Positions 8,848 to 18,322 of a stretch of 64,000 bases of DNA are shown in pieces; position 1 is the stretch's first letter, and each line of letters starts with the position of its first letter. The notes under the pieces are model-generated. The model was given only the letters and a program-made list of their open reading frames with translations, was not told where the DNA came from and made no database searches. The translations under genes and the position numbers were made by a program. Source of the DNA: Aureimonas sp. Leaf324 (lineage in GTDB: Bacteria; Pseudomonadota; Alphaproteobacteria; Rhizobiales; Rhizobiaceae). The stretch covers positions 62,001-126,000 of the forward strand of contig NZ_LMOH01000030.1 of NCBI RefSeq assembly GCF_001423245.1. Reading direction: 5' to 3'.

Positions 8848-8942
8848 CGGACTGCCTCATGCCGGCGCAACGCCGCCGCCGGTGGGCGGGCGTGAAAGCC
8901 CGTCCGTCCGGCGGCGGCGCTCTAGCATGGGCGAGCCGCCCT

Positions 8943-8979
8943 GACAAAAGGTTGCGCCGGGAAGACCTCCACCCGGCGC
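8943..8979 (-). terminator. Terminator-like hairpin after the short-chain dehydrogenase gene
   Basis: GCGCCGGG-AAGACCTCCA-CCCGGCGC (stem 8 bp, 8954-8979). On the minus strand it is followed by AACCTTTTGTC, a short U-rich tail. It lies 9 nt beyond the stop of the minus-strand dehydrogenase gene. Confidence 0.55.
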
Positions 8980-8987
8980 GTCCGGGG

Positions 8988-9833
8988 TCAGGCGCCGACG
9001 ATGGTCCCGCCGTTCGGGTGCATCACCTGACCGGTGAAGTAGGAGCCGTCCTCCGAGGCGAGGAACAGGAGCGCGGAGGCCACCTCGTTCGGCTGGCCGG
9101 CGCGCTTCATCGGCACCTGGCTGCCGAAGCTTGCGACCTTCTCCTCGTCCATCGCCATCGGGATGAAGGGCGTCCAGATCGGCCCCGGCGCGACGCCGTT
9201 CACGCGGATGCCCTTCTCCACCAGGTTGGAGGCCATCGAGCGCGTGAAGGCGGTGATGGCGCCCTTGGTCGAGGAGTAGTCGATCAGGGTGTCGTTGCCC
9301 TTGTAGGAGTTGACCGAGGTCACGTTGACGATGGCGGCGCCGCTCTTCAGGTGATCGAGCGCGGCCTGCGTCATGTAGAAGTAGCCGTAGATGTTGGTCT
9401 CGAAGGTCTTGGCGAGCTGCTCCTCGGAGATCTCTCTGAGATCCTCCACCTCCTTCTGGTGGGCGGCGTTGTTGACGAGGATGTCGAGCTTGCCGAACGT
9501 GGCGACGGCCTTGTCGACGGCGTCCTTGCAGGCGGCCTTGGAGCGGACGTTGCCCTTGATCAGGAGCGCCTTGCGGCCTTCGCGCTCGACCAGCGCCTTG
9601 GTCTCCTCGGCGTCGCGGTCCTCGTCGAGATATAGGATCGCGACATCGGCGCCCTCGCGCGCGAAGAGGACGGCGGTGGCGCGACCGATACCGGAATCCC
9701 CGCCCGTGATGATCGCCGTCTTGCCGGCAAGGCGACCGGACCCCGGAAAGCGCGGCTCGTAGTCCGGCCGCGGCGTCATCTCGTGCTCGAGGCCGGGATC
9801 GCGGGACTGGTGCTGGGGGGGAAAGTTCGACAT
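8988..9833 (-). CDS. SDR family oxidoreductase
   Basis: 281 residues. A classical-length short-chain dehydrogenase with an extra ~35-residue N-terminal arm (PPQHQSRDPGLEHEMTPRPD), as in the YhdF/YdaD stress-associated subgroup. The cofactor motif is TGGDSGIG (residues 43-50), NNAA follows near 121-124, and the catalytic Tyr186-x-x-x-Lys190 lies in YSSTKGA. It ends with the subgroup-typical FTGQVMHPNGG. The substrate is unknown; the subgroup often acts on small sugars or aldehydes and NAD(P) use is expected. The ATG at 9833 has an AAGGAG site 8 nt upstream. Whether it is expressed separately from mutS upstream is unclear, since they share a strand and a 124-nt gap. Confidence 0.92.
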   Translation of the reverse strand: MSNFPPQHQSRDPGLEHEMTPRPDYEPRFPGSGRLAGKTAIITGGDSGIGRATAVLFAREGADVAILYLDEDRDAEETKALVEREGRKALLIKGNVRSKAACKDAVDKAVATFGKLDILVNNAAHQKEVEDLREISEEQLAKTFETNIYGYFYMTQAALDHLKSGAAIVNVTSVNSYKGNDTLIDYSSTKGAITAFTRSMASNLVEKGIRVNGVAPGPIWTPFIPMAMDEEKVASFGSQVPMKRAGQPNEVASALLFLASEDGSYFTGQVMHPNGGTIVGA

Positions 9834-9957
9834 GGCGCATGGCTCCTTCTGCGCGCCGCCGGGGCGGCGCATCCGGGCAAGGAAGGCCGAGGCGCCCGGG
9901 GCGTTCCCGCTTCGGCCGCCGCGCAAAGCGTGGCCGGGCAACGATCCGGGCGACGCG

Positions 9958-12690
9958 TCAGGGCTTTGCGGCGACGAGCCCCTTGAGCCGATAGAGCGCT
10001 TCCAGCGCCTCGCGCGGGGTCAAGGCGTCAGGGTCGAGCGCGGCGAGCGCCTCCAGCGCGGGCGACGGGGCCGGGGCGGCAGGCGCGCGGGCGGCCTGCG
10101 AGAACAGCGGCAGGTCGTCGAGGAAGGCGGTGCGCTTCTCGCCCTGGCCGGACCGCTCGAGCTCCGACAGGATCTGCCGCGCCCGCTCGACCACGGCCGG
10201 CGGCAGGCCGGCGAGGCGCGCCACCTGGACGCCGTAGGAGCGGTCGGCGACGCCCGCTGTCACCTCATGGAGGAAGATCACCTCGCCTTCCCACTCCTTG
10301 ACGCGCACCGTCGCGTTGCGCAGGCGCTTCAGACGCCCGGCCAGCGCCGTCATCTCGTGGAAGTGGGTGGCAAACAGCGCGCGGGCCCGGTTCGCCTCGT
10401 GCAGGTGCTCGACGGCCGCGAAGGCGATCGACAGGCCGTCATAGGTCGAGGTGCCGCGCCCGATCTCGTCGAGCACGACCAGCGTGCGCTCGGTCGCCTG
10501 GTTGAGGATCGCCGCGGTCTCGACCATCTCGACCATGAAGGTCGAGCGGCCTTCGGCGAGATCGTCCGACGCGCCGACGCGGCTGAACAGGCGGTCGACG
10601 ACGCCGATATGAGCCTTCGTCGCCGGCACGAAGGCGCCGATCTGGGCGAGCACCGCGATCAGCGCGTTCTGGCGCAGGAAGGTCGACTTGCCGCCCATGT
10701 TAGGACCGGTGATCAGCCAGATCGCGCCGGCACCCCCCACCTTGCCGGACACACCCTGCGGCGGCGACAGGTCGCAGTCGTTGGCGACGAAGGACTGGCC
10801 GCCCCCCTTCAGCGCCGCCTCGACCACCGGATGGCGGCCGCACTCGACGAAGAAGGCGAGCGAGCCGTCGACCGCGGGCCGGACCCAGTCCGCGGCGACC
10901 GCAAGTTCGGCAAGCCCCGCCGACACGTCGATCACGGCGAGCGCGTCGCTGACGGCGCGGATGGCGTCGATCTCGGCGAGCACCGCCTCGCGCAAGGCGG
11001 AGAAGAGCCCAAGCTCGATCGCCAGGGCCTTCGAGCCCGCCTCGGTGATGCGGGCCTCGAGGTCGGCGAGTTCCGGCGTCGAGAAGCGCATGGCGGAGGC
11101 GAGCGTCTGGCGGTGGTGGAAAGCGCCGCCCGCCAGCATCGCCGGCCCCTGCGCCTCCGGCACCTCGACGAAATAGCCGAGAACGTTGTTGTGCTTGACC
11201 TTCAGGGAGCGGATGCCGGTCTCGCCGGCATAGCGCGCCTGCAGTTCGGCGACGACGCGGCGCGAATGGTCGCGCAGCGCCCGCGTCTCGTCGAGTTCGG
11301 GATCGGCCCCGGCGCGCACGAAGCCGCCGTCGCGGCGCTGGAGCGGCAGGTCGTCGGCGAGCGTGTCGGAGAGGCGGGCGGCGAGCGCCTGCGGGCGGGC
11401 ATCGAGCGCGGCGAGGGCTTCCGCCAGTTCGCGCCCGAGGTCGGCGCCCGCGAGTTCGCGCGCGATCGTCCCTGCCCGCGCGAGCCCCTCGGCGAGCGCG
11501 CCGAGATCGCGCGGCCCGCCGCGATCGAGGCCGAGCCGCGACAGGGCGCGATCGATGTCGGGCAGGCCGCGCAAGCATTCGCGCAGGCGACGGCGCAGCG
11601 TGCTGTCCTCCACGAGGCTCGCCACGCTGTCCTGCCGTTCGGAAATCCCAGCCGGGTCGGTCAGCGGCAGGGCGAGCCGTGCGCCGAGAAGCCGCGAGCC
11701 CGCGCCCGTCAGGCAGCGGTCGATGGTGGCGAGCAGCGAGCCCTGCCGCTTGCCCGCGACGGTGCGCGTCAGCTCGAGGCTCGCGCGCGTCGCGGGGTCG
11801 ATCCTGAGATAGGATCCCGCTTCCACGCGGCGCGGCGGCGAGAGCGGCGGATGGGCCTTCAGCTGCGTGCGCGCGAGATAGGCGAGAAGCGCAGCGCCCG
11901 CCGACAGCTCGGCGCGCCCGAACGTGCCGAACCCGTCCAGCGTCGAGACGCCGAAGAAGCGGCACAGGCGCTCCTCGGCCGTCGCCCCGTCGAAGAGCAC
12001 CGCCGGCTCGACGCGCAGGCGCCGCCCGAGCCGCTGCACAAGCGGGCCGAGCGCCTCGTCGGTGGCCAGCGTGTCGGCGACGACGACCTCGGACGGCTCC
12101 ATCGCGAGGACGTCGGCGGCGAGCTGGTCGGCGCTCGTCTGCGCGATGCGGAAGAGGCCGGTCGAGAGGTCGGTCCAGGCGATGGCGTAGGCGCCCGCCG
12201 CCCCGCCGATGCGCGACAGGCACATGAGGTAGTTCGGCCGGCCGGGCTCGAGCAGCGTTTCCTCGGTGATCGTGCCGGGCGTGACGAGGCGCACCACGTC
12301 GCGCCGCATCACCGACTTGGCCCCGCGCTTCCTGGCCTCGGCGGGGTCCTCGACCTGCTCGCAGACTGCGACGCGAAAGCCGAGGCCGATCAGCTTCTGC
12401 AGGTAGTCGTCGGAGGAGACGACCGGCACGCCCGCCATCGGGATGTCGGCGCCCAGATGCTTGCCGCGCTTCGTCAGCGTGATGCCGAGCGCTGCGGAGG
12501 CCGCCACGGCGTCGTCGAAGAACAGCTCGTAGAAGTCGCCCATCCGATAGAACAGGAGGCAGTCGGCGTGGCGTTCCTTGATCTCGAGGAACTGCGCCAT
12601 CATCGGCGTCGGCGCGTCGCCGGCGGCGGCGCCTTGCCCCGCGTCGGGGGCCTGTGGCGGTTCGCGGTCGGGTCGCAGGATGTCGAGCAT
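9958..12690 (-). CDS. mutS: DNA mismatch repair protein MutS
   Basis: 910 residues from the chosen start. MutS recognises mispairs and small loops and recruits MutL. The mismatch-binding Phe-X-Glu lies in MGDFYELF (residues ~50-57); the Walker [10 protein letters not shown] is near residue 660, followed by ST/DE-rich ATPase motifs ([12 protein letters not shown]) and the helix-turn-helix dimer region. The start is uncertain: an ATG at 12786 would add 32 residues not typical of the family, and the ATG at 12603 would begin at MAQFLEIK, as in many alphaproteobacterial entries. No clear ribosome site distinguishes them. The gene is divergent from the DUF1236 gene. Confidence 0.95.
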   Translation of the reverse strand: MLDILRPDREPPQAPDAGQGAAAGDAPTPMMAQFLEIKERHADCLLFYRMGDFYELFFDDAVAASAALGITLTKRGKHLGADIPMAGVPVVSSDDYLQKLIGLGFRVAVCEQVEDPAEARKRGAKSVMRRDVVRLVTPGTITEETLLEPGRPNYLMCLSRIGGAAGAYAIAWTDLSTGLFRIAQTSADQLAADVLAMEPSEVVVADTLATDEALGPLVQRLGRRLRVEPAVLFDGATAEERLCRFFGVSTLDGFGTFGRAELSAGAALLAYLARTQLKAHPPLSPPRRVEAGSYLRIDPATRASLELTRTVAGKRQGSLLATIDRCLTGAGSRLLGARLALPLTDPAGISERQDSVASLVEDSTLRRRLRECLRGLPDIDRALSRLGLDRGGPRDLGALAEGLARAGTIARELAGADLGRELAEALAALDARPQALAARLSDTLADDLPLQRRDGGFVRAGADPELDETRALRDHSRRVVAELQARYAGETGIRSLKVKHNNVLGYFVEVPEAQGPAMLAGGAFHHRQTLASAMRFSTPELADLEARITEAGSKALAIELGLFSALREAVLAEIDAIRAVSDALAVIDVSAGLAELAVAADWVRPAVDGSLAFFVECGRHPVVEAALKGGGQSFVANDCDLSPPQGVSGKVGGAGAIWLITGPNMGGKSTFLRQNALIAVLAQIGAFVPATKAHIGVVDRLFSRVGASDDLAEGRSTFMVEMVETAAILNQATERTLVVLDEIGRGTSTYDGLSIAFAAVEHLHEANRARALFATHFHEMTALAGRLKRLRNATVRVKEWEGEVIFLHEVTAGVADRSYGVQVARLAGLPPAVVERARQILSELERSGQGEKRTAFLDDLPLFSQAARAPAAPAPSPALEALAALDPDALTPREALEALYRLKGLVAAKP

Positions 12691-12915
12691 GGATGCATGG
12701 ATAACGGCGCCCGCCTCGTCGCGGAAGCCGTCCGCTCCCTGCCGTCCCCAGGATTTCGGAGGGAACACGCACCATTCATCGAGCATTCAACAACCGCATG
12801 CGAGACTGATGGTCTGCAGGCGTCCATGATTTTGCCGAAGGCTGGTGCTAGAACACGATCAGGATGGATTTTGCTCGATGCGCGGTGCTGAAGGCTGCGC
12901 GTCCGGGGACAGGCG

Positions 12916-13233
12916 ATGACACGGATCGACGGATTTTCGAGGATCGGCGGGGCGGCGCTGGCGGCGCTCGTTCTCATGGGCGGGCTCATGGGCGGCGCCG
13001 GCACCGCGCTGGCGCAGGACCAGAAGGAGCGCGTCAACGTCTACCAGTACGCGGTGGACCACCCGCAGGCCGACGCCCAGATGAAGAGCGCGCCGAGCCT
13101 CGGCGCCTCGGTTCCCCAGGCGGTGGAACTCGCGCGCGTCGAGGGCGAGCAGGACTACGGCTACTTCTATTTCGACGGACGCCCGGTGCTGGTCGACATG
13201 CGCACCCGCTCGGTGGTCCGCGTCGACCAGTAG
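12916..13233 (+). CDS. Small exported DUF1236-like protein
   Basis: 105 residues. A signal peptide is evident: basic start MTRIDGFSR, hydrophobic core, and cleavage probably after ALA (TALAQ). The mature part ends in the DUF1236 signature: GASVPQAVELARV, then YGYFYFDGRPVLVDMRTRSVVRV, i.e. a surface-like beta hairpin module common in Rhizobiales exported proteins. No catalytic residues are apparent and the family function is unknown. The ATG at 12916 follows GGGGACAGGCG. Transcribed divergently from mutS and convergently with olsB. Confidence 0.8.
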   Translation: MTRIDGFSRIGGAALAALVLMGGLMGGAGTALAQDQKERVNVYQYAVDHPQADAQMKSAPSLGASVPQAVELARVEGEQDYGYFYFDGRPVLVDMRTRSVVRVDQ

Positions 13234-13247
13234 GCTTCGGCTCGCAG

Positions 13248-13273
13248 CCGGGCGGCTTCGGTCCGCCGCCCGG
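13248..13273. terminator. GC-rich hairpin between convergent genes
   Basis: CCGGGCGGC-TTCGGTCC-GCCGCCCGG, a perfect 9-bp stem, centred in the 46-nt gap between the DUF1236 gene (+) and olsB (-). There is no T tract on either side, so it may be a bidirectional barrier or processing stem rather than a true intrinsic terminator. Confidence 0.45.
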
Positions 13274-13279
13274 ACGGCC

Positions 13280-14197
13280 TCAGGCGGCGAAGCGGCTGGC
13301 GTCGGCCCCGTAATGGCTGACGTAGCGCGGGTTGATCCGCGACACCGGCAACACCACGAGAACGTCGGTGGTGCCGAACTGGTGGTCGACCACCGCATCC
13401 TCGCCGACATAGCCGCCGATCCGCAGGTAGCCTTTCAGGAGCGGCGGCAGCGTGCCGAGCGCGCGTTTGGGGTCGGCGCAGACGGTGCCGGGCGGCAGCG
13501 TCGAGCGGCGTCCGGTGACCGCGCGCACGCGCCACTCGTCCGGCGCCGGCGCGCTGTCGCGCAGGAGCGCCAGGGCATCCGACAGCTTGGACAGGTCCGT
13601 GCCGGCGAGCGAGGCGCAGCCGAACAGGACGTCGATCCGGTGCTCCAGCACATAGGCCCAGATGCCCTGCCACAGGAGCTCGACCGTGCGCTTGCCGCGA
13701 TACTCGGGCAGGACGCAGGAGCGGCCGAGCTCGAGGAAGCGCAGCCCCGCATGGCGCGCGACCAGACGGTCGATCTCGAACTCGCCGGCCGTGTAGAAGC
13801 CGGGTGAGCGGCCCTTGGTGGCCTGTCGCAGGAGACGATAGGTGCCGACGATCTGCGCCGTGCCCTCGCCCGCCCTTGCACGGTCGAAGACGAGGAGATG
13901 GTCGCAGAAGCGGTCGAACCCGTCGGCGTCGCGACGCGTCATCTTCTGGAGCGGCGAGGGCTTCGCGCTCATCTCCTCGTAGAAGACGTGATAGCGCAGT
14001 TCCTGCGCCGCGCGGATCTCGGCCCTGGTGCGGGCGAGCCGCACCTCGAGCCCGCCGAGGCGGCCGAGGACGGGCGCGCGCGGGTCGAGCGGCGCGGCGA
14101 GGCTGCGCGGCGCCGAGGGGATCAGCGAGAGCATGCGCTTCGACAGGGGCTCGCCGGTGCGTGCGGCGTGCGATCCCCAGGTGGCGGCAAATCCCAT
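13280..14197 (-). CDS. olsB: L-ornithine N-alpha-acyltransferase (ornithine lipid synthesis)
   Basis: 305 residues. OlsB transfers a 3-hydroxyacyl chain from ACP to the alpha-amino group of ornithine, giving lyso-ornithine lipid, the first step to the phosphate-free membrane lipid used by rhizobia. Family landmarks are clear: ARTRAEIRAAQELRYHVFYEEM, CDHLLVFD, VGTYRLLRQ, RFLELGRSCVLPEYR and KRTVELLWQGIW, closely matching rhizobial OlsB in order and length. The ATG at 14197 was chosen because AGGAGA lies 8 nt upstream; the frame extends 10 codons further. No olsA (second acyltransferase) is in the window. Confidence 0.92.
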   Translation of the reverse strand: MGFAATWGSHAARTGEPLSKRMLSLIPSAPRSLAAPLDPRAPVLGRLGGLEVRLARTRAEIRAAQELRYHVFYEEMSAKPSPLQKMTRRDADGFDRFCDHLLVFDRARAGEGTAQIVGTYRLLRQATKGRSPGFYTAGEFEIDRLVARHAGLRFLELGRSCVLPEYRGKRTVELLWQGIWAYVLEHRIDVLFGCASLAGTDLSKLSDALALLRDSAPAPDEWRVRAVTGRRSTLPPGTVCADPKRALGTLPPLLKGYLRIGGYVGEDAVVDHQFGTTDVLVVLPVSRINPRYVSHYGADASRFAA

Positions 14198-14339
14198 CTT
14201 CGCGTCTCCTGCCGGCGATCGAACCATCGGGTCGCTCTCGAATTAGCCGAAGGCGGCGACGGTTTCGTGACGAGCGTGTTGCGTCGAGACGGCCGCGCCG
14301 GATGGCCTGCCCCGTGTTTCCGCCCGTTTCACGAAGACG

Positions 14340-14840
14340 TCAACTGTCCGCCGTCTTGCCGCCCTCGGCGTCGCGCTTCTTCCGGTGGAGGACGAACTCG
14401 TCGAGGAGGATCAGCGCCGCACCGACCGAGATGAACGTGTCGGCGAGGTTGAAGACGGCAAAGCTCCAGACCGGCGTGTGGAAGAGGATGTAGTCCACAA
14501 CATAGCCGAGCGAGACGCGGTCGATCAGGTTGCCGATCGCGCCGCCCACGATGATGGCGAAGCCGAACTGCGTGAGCTTGCGGTCGGCGGGGGTGTTCCA
14601 CCAGAGCCAGCCGACGAAGCCGAGCACCACGACCGAGATCGCGGCGAGGCCGAGCCCGTGGAAGCCGTCGAGCATCGAGAAGGCGATGCCCTCGTTGCGG
14701 GCGTGGAAGAGCGCCAGGAAAGGCAGGACCTCGATCGCCTCGCCGAGCCCCATCGTGTCGACCACGAGGCGCTTGATGCCCTGGTCGACCGCGACCGCGA
14801 GCGCGACGATCGACAGGGCGGAAAGAAGCCGGGGCCTCAC
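14340..14840 (-). CDS. lspA: Lipoprotein signal peptidase II
   Basis: 166 residues with four membrane segments. It cleaves signal peptides of diacylated prolipoproteins at the lipobox cysteine. The two catalytic aspartates sit in conserved contexts: GGAIGNLIDR followed by YVVDYI, and FNLADTFI. The start is a GTG at 14840 that overlaps the stop of the upstream RNA methyltransferase as GTGA. The charged tail (HRKKRDAEGGKTADS) is cytoplasmic. The last gene of a three-gene minus-strand run. Confidence 0.95.
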   Translation of the reverse strand: MRPRLLSALSIVALAVAVDQGIKRLVVDTMGLGEAIEVLPFLALFHARNEGIAFSMLDGFHGLGLAAISVVVLGFVGWLWWNTPADRKLTQFGFAIIVGGAIGNLIDRVSLGYVVDYILFHTPVWSFAVFNLADTFISVGAALILLDEFVLHRKKRDAEGGKTADS

Positions 14841-15703
14841 AGCGCGAGGCTCCCGCGGCGCGCCTCGAAGATCATCAGGCCGGTGGCGACCGCAAGGTTC
14901 AGGCTGTCGGCACGCCCGGCCTGGGGAATGCGCACCAGGGTGTCGCAGGCGCCGGCGAGCGTATCGGACAGGCCGGACTGCTCGTTGCCCATCAGGAGAA
15001 GCGTCGGCTTCGACCCATAGGCGGGCTTGCGGAAGTCCGTCTCGCCGCGCATGTGCGTGCCGACGACGAGGCCGGAGAAACCCTTGCGGAAGGCGAGGAA
15101 GGCGGCCTCGTCGACCTTGGCGACGGGCACGGCGAAGATCGACCCCATCGTCGCGCGCACGGCCTCGAGCGAGAACGGATCGACGCTCTCGCCGACCAGG
15201 ACGACGCCCTTGGCGCCCGCGGCATCGGCGGTGCGCAGGATCGTGCCGAGATTGCCGGGATCGCGCACCCGGTCGAGGACGACCAGCAGCCCGTCGCGGC
15301 CGAGGTCGATCCGGTCGAGCCGCGTCGTCTTCTGCCGGAACACGCCGATCGCGCTCTGCGGGTTGTCGCGGCGCGAGATCGCGGCGAGCACCTTGTCGCT
15401 GGCCTCCAGGACATCGGCACCGCCGGCCACCGTACGCGCGGCGGTCTTCGACAGGAGGTCGGAATGCAGCTGCGTCTTGGCGGCGATCAAGGTGTCGATC
15501 GTCCAGCCCGCGTCGAGCGCGTCGATCACGAGCTTCAGCCCCTCGGCGAGGAACAGGCCGGTCTCCTCGCGGTGCTTCTTGAGCGCGAGGTTGCGGATGT
15601 CCTTGACGATCGGGTTGGAGACGCTCGTCACCTCCTTGACCCGGCCGGGCGGCGAGGTGGCGGGGCGGCGGGGGGCTTCGCGGTCGGTCAAGCGGACACC
15701 CAT
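14837..15703 (-). CDS. TrmH/SpoU-family RNA 2'-O-methyltransferase
   Basis: 288 residues. SPOUT methyltransferase with an N-terminal substrate-binding domain (SVSNPIVKDIRNLALKKHREETGLF) and the three SpoU motifs: DRVRDPGNLGTILRTADAAG, LLLMGNEQSGLS and IPQAGRADSLNLAVATGL, which make the knotted SAM site. It probably methylates a ribose in 23S rRNA, as in the RlmB/TsnR group, but the exact nucleotide cannot be told. The chosen ATG at 15703 lies inside the end of the upstream methyltransferase gene (16-nt overlap), so the two are coupled; a later start near the conserved SVSNP is possible. Confidence 0.88.
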   Translation of the reverse strand: MGVRLTDREAPRRPATSPPGRVKEVTSVSNPIVKDIRNLALKKHREETGLFLAEGLKLVIDALDAGWTIDTLIAAKTQLHSDLLSKTAARTVAGGADVLEASDKVLAAISRRDNPQSAIGVFRQKTTRLDRIDLGRDGLLVVLDRVRDPGNLGTILRTADAAGAKGVVLVGESVDPFSLEAVRATMGSIFAVPVAKVDEAAFLAFRKGFSGLVVGTHMRGETDFRKPAYGSKPTLLLMGNEQSGLSDTLAGACDTLVRIPQAGRADSLNLAVATGLMIFEARRGSLAL

Positions 15704-16812
15704 CTGGAAAAGAGCGAGGTGGACAGGTGGCGGGCGTCCTCGCCCTCCTCCCGGATGACGAGTTCGCCCGATTCCACGGTGCCGCCGAGGCCCCGCATCG
15801 CCTCGCCCATCAGCGCCGAGAGCGAGTAGAACGAGGAGCGGATGGAATAGGCGGTGAGGACCAGCGCGAGCGGGCGGTCCGACAGAAGCTGGCGCATTAG
15901 GACGAGAAGATGCGGCAGATCCTCGAAGAGCTGCCAGACCTCGCCCTTGGGCCCGCGGCCGAACTTCGGCGGATCGAGGAGGATGATCTCGTAAGCCGAG
16001 CCGCGGCGCGCCTCGCGCTCGGCATAGCGCACGGCGTCCTCGCAGATCCAGCGGATCGGCGCGCCGGACAGGCCGGCGAGTTCGGCGTTCTCGCGGGCCC
16101 AGCCGATGGCGCGCTTCGAGGCGTCGACATGCGTCACCTCGGCGCCCGCGCGCGCGGCCAGAAGCGAAGCGAGGCCTGTGTAGCCGAAGAGGTTGAGGAC
16201 GCGCACGGGCCGCTGGTGCCGCTCGCGCTCGCGCTCGATCGTCTCGGTCATGAACCGCCAGTGGACGGCCTGCTCGGGGAAGACGCCGACATGCCGGAAC
16301 GAGGTGAAGCGGCCGAGATAGGGCAGGCCGTCCTGGCGCATCGGCCAGGTCTCGCCGAGCGCCGTCGCGGGAAAGCGCCAGCGGCCGGCGCCCTCCTCGT
16401 CGGTGTCGCCGGTGAAGATCGCGTCGGCCCCGTCCCACCGGGCGGCCGCCATGCGCCGGGGCCAGATCGCCTGATTCTCGGGGCGGCGGATCGTCAGCGG
16501 TCCGTAGCGCTCGAGCTTTTCGCCGTCGCCCGAATCCAGGAGCGCGTAATCGGCGCCCGGCTCGACCTCGAGGACGACCGGCGCCCGGAAGGCGGGACGC
16601 TCCCCCTTCGGCCACTCGACGGCCGGACGGTCGCGGCGGTTCTCGCGCGCGATCTCCTCGACGCTTTCGCGCCGCGGTGGCTCGGCGGCGGCGGCCGGCG
16701 CGGGCGGGCGCGGCCTCTCTCCGGTCGCCTTGGCCGGTCGCGAGCCCGGCCGCTCCGCCGGGCGCTCACGTTGATCGGGCTTGCCCGGCCCCTTGGATCT
16801 GTCGTTCCTCAT
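15688..16812 (-). CDS. Class I SAM-dependent (rRNA-type) methyltransferase
   Basis: 374 residues. The first ~75 are a disordered Arg/Pro/Lys/Glu-rich extension, likely RNA-binding. Then a small beta domain, followed by a Rossmann methyltransferase: motif I RVLNLFGYTGLASLLAARAG, acidic loop EVTHVDASKRAIGWARENAEL and catalytic-loop IILLDPPKFGRGP. This resembles the RlmI/RlmK-like family that modifies 23S rRNA; target not determinable. It overlaps the TrmH-type gene by 16 nt, and lspA follows, giving an RNA-modification/lipoprotein operon. The ATG at 16812 is preceded by a GAGCCGCCC stretch with no clear ribosome site. Confidence 0.85.
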   Translation of the reverse strand: MRNDRSKGPGKPDQRERPAERPGSRPAKATGERPRPPAPAAAAEPPRRESVEEIARENRRDRPAVEWPKGERPAFRAPVVLEVEPGADYALLDSGDGEKLERYGPLTIRRPENQAIWPRRMAAARWDGADAIFTGDTDEEGAGRWRFPATALGETWPMRQDGLPYLGRFTSFRHVGVFPEQAVHWRFMTETIERERERHQRPVRVLNLFGYTGLASLLAARAGAEVTHVDASKRAIGWARENAELAGLSGAPIRWICEDAVRYAEREARRGSAYEIILLDPPKFGRGPKGEVWQLFEDLPHLLVLMRQLLSDRPLALVLTAYSIRSSFYSLSALMGEAMRGLGGTVESGELVIREEGEDARHLSTSLFSRWVSA

Positions 16813-16928
16813 GGGCGGCTCATAGCGTATCGCGGGGGAGGACGGCAAACGGTGCCGGCTTGGCAAAGCGCCTCGCCGGTTCCATTCTCCCGCCGTGCCG
16901 GCCACAGGGCCGGCGGGGAGGATAGGAC

Positions 16929-17402
16929 ATGGATCTCAAGGGCGAATACCGCCTGCCCGCGCCGCGCGAGACGGTCTGGGCGCTGCTCAACGACCCGGCG
17001 GTTCTGAAGGCATGCATTCCCGGCTGTCAGGAGCTGGAGGTAACCGGCGAGAACGAGATGGCGGCGACCGTGGTCGCCAAGGTCGGACCGGTGAAGGCGA
17101 CGTTCACGGGGCAGGTCCGGCTGGAGAACATCGTTCCGCCGGAGAGCTATTCGATCGTCGGCGAGGGCAAGGGCGGCATCGCGGGCTTCGCATCCGGCGG
17201 CGCCGACGTGCATCTCGCCGACGAGGGCGCCGAGACGGTCCTCACCTATACGGTGGACGCCAAGGTCGGCGGCAAGATCGCGCAGCTCGGCGGACGCCTC
17301 GTCGATTCGTCCGCCAAGAAACTCGCCGGCCAGTTCTTCGACAATCTGGCCGCCCGCGTCAGCGGCGAAGAGCCGGCAGCCTCCGCGGCGGCCGACGCCT
17401 GA
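16929..17402 (+). CDS. CoxG-like SRPBCC domain protein
   Basis: 157 residues. Begins MDLKGEYRLPAPRETVWALLNDPAVLKACIPGC, the standard opening of the CO dehydrogenase subunit G family, with later KVGGKIAQLGGRLVD and the helix KKLAGQFFDNL. CoxG proteins recruit or mature molybdenum CO dehydrogenases at the membrane; here coxM, coxS and coxL are absent, and the C-terminal membrane anchor seen in some CoxG proteins is missing. It may serve another molybdo-hydroxylase encoded elsewhere, or bind a hydrophobic ligand. AGGATAGGAC precedes the ATG. It ends 3 nt from the convergent LapA-domain gene. Confidence 0.8.
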   Translation: MDLKGEYRLPAPRETVWALLNDPAVLKACIPGCQELEVTGENEMAATVVAKVGPVKATFTGQVRLENIVPPESYSIVGEGKGGIAGFASGGADVHLADEGAETVLTYTVDAKVGGKIAQLGGRLVDSSAKKLAGQFFDNLAARVSGEEPAASAAADA

Positions 17403-17405
17403 CGT

Positions 17406-17798
17406 TTAGATCGCGGCTGGCCTGGACAGGGCCGGCCGCGCCTCGACGGGCGCAGCCAGCGCCGGGCCGGACGGGCGCACCTCTTCCTCGCGCATGCGGC
17501 GCAGGCGCTCGTTGCCGACGGCGACCTCGTGGCGGAGGTTCTCGACCTCGTCGGTCCGGCGCGCGGCGCGCGCGCGATAGTGATGCTGGGTGAACCAGGT
17601 GCCGAGACCGCCCAGAATCAGGCCGACGATCACCGCGCCGATCAGGAGCACGAAGAGCGGTATCTCGTAGACGAATTGCGGCAGGGTGCCGATCGGATCG
17701 AGCGACACGGGCACCGGGGCCCGGTTGGCGACGCAGAACACCACGAGCAGGATGGCCAGCGGCCCGAGCACGAGAAGGGTGAGGATCTTCGAGATCAT
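17406..17798 (-). CDS. LapA-domain (DUF1049) inner-membrane protein
   Basis: 130 residues with two hydrophobic segments (about residues 5-25 and 45-68) separated by a short periplasmic loop containing NRAPVPVSLDPIG, the hallmark of the LapA/DUF1049 domain. A cytoplasmic helix follows (RRTDEVENLRHEV), likely coiled coil, then a Pro/Ala tail. In enterobacteria LapA partners LapB in controlling LPS synthesis; here no lapB is adjacent, so that role is only analogy. ihfB lies just upstream on the same strand, an order known in many proteobacteria. The ATG at 17798 was chosen over a longer frame because the signal-anchor begins there. Confidence 0.8.
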   Translation of the reverse strand: MISKILTLLVLGPLAILLVVFCVANRAPVPVSLDPIGTLPQFVYEIPLFVLLIGAVIVGLILGGLGTWFTQHHYRARAARRTDEVENLRHEVAVGNERLRRMREEEVRPSGPALAAPVEARPALSRPAAI

Positions 17799-17929
17799 GG
17801 TCTGTCCGTCTTGAAGGGCGCGAGGCGACGGGCCGCCCGGCCGCACGCCCGCGTGTCCGGGCACCGGGTTTAGGTATGAAGGCCGGGCCCCGCGTCAATC
17901 GCCCTGCAGGCGACTGCGTGGCCGAAGGC

Positions 17930-18211
17930 TCAGGCGTCGTTCAGGCGCTCGCGCAGTTCCTTGCCGGTCTTGAAGAAGGGCACCCACTTCTCCTCCACCT
18001 CGACCGCCTCGCCGGTGCGCGGATTGCGGCCGGCGCGGGGCGGGCGATTCTTCACCGAGAAGGCGCCGAAGCCGCGCAGCTCCACCCGGTTTCCGTCGCA
18101 GAGCGCCTGCGTGATCTCGTCGAAGATCGCGTTCACGATGGTCTCGACATCGCGCTGGTAGAGATGCGGATTGCGGCCGGCGATGATCTGCACGAGCTCT
18201 GACTTGATCAC
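17930..18211 (-). CDS. ihfB: Integration host factor subunit beta
   Basis: 93 residues from a GTG start at 18211, the usual IHF-beta length. IHF bends DNA sharply and assists sigma-54 promoters and recombination. The family pattern is complete: [16 protein letters not shown] start, [12 protein letters not shown], and the DNA-intercalating arm [33 protein letters not shown] with its Asn-Pro tip. The frame is open 27 codons upstream but that extension is Arg-rich and outside the family. It shares a strand with sppA upstream and the LapA-domain gene downstream. Confidence 0.93.
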   Translation of the reverse strand: MIKSELVQIIAGRNPHLYQRDVETIVNAIFDEITQALCDGNRVELRGFGAFSVKNRPPRAGRNPRTGEAVEVEEKWVPFFKTGKELRERLNDA

Positions 18212-18322
18212 GATACGTTGTCCCCGGAGCGCAACCCGAAGGCGCGTCGGCCGCACGCGCGGAGCGCGAGACCGAAACGCCAGCAACTTCAATTGGATGA
18301 CGCGATCTGGCCGCGCCCTGTT

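Noticed and set aside
6175-8895. A 900-codon open frame opposite glnD, and similar long antisense frames opposite mutS, addB, addA and polA
   Set aside because: They mirror the codon structure of genes with clear domains, encode Arg/Gly/Ala-rich or Glu/His-rich low-complexity protein without recognisable motifs, and are expected in a ~70% GC genome.
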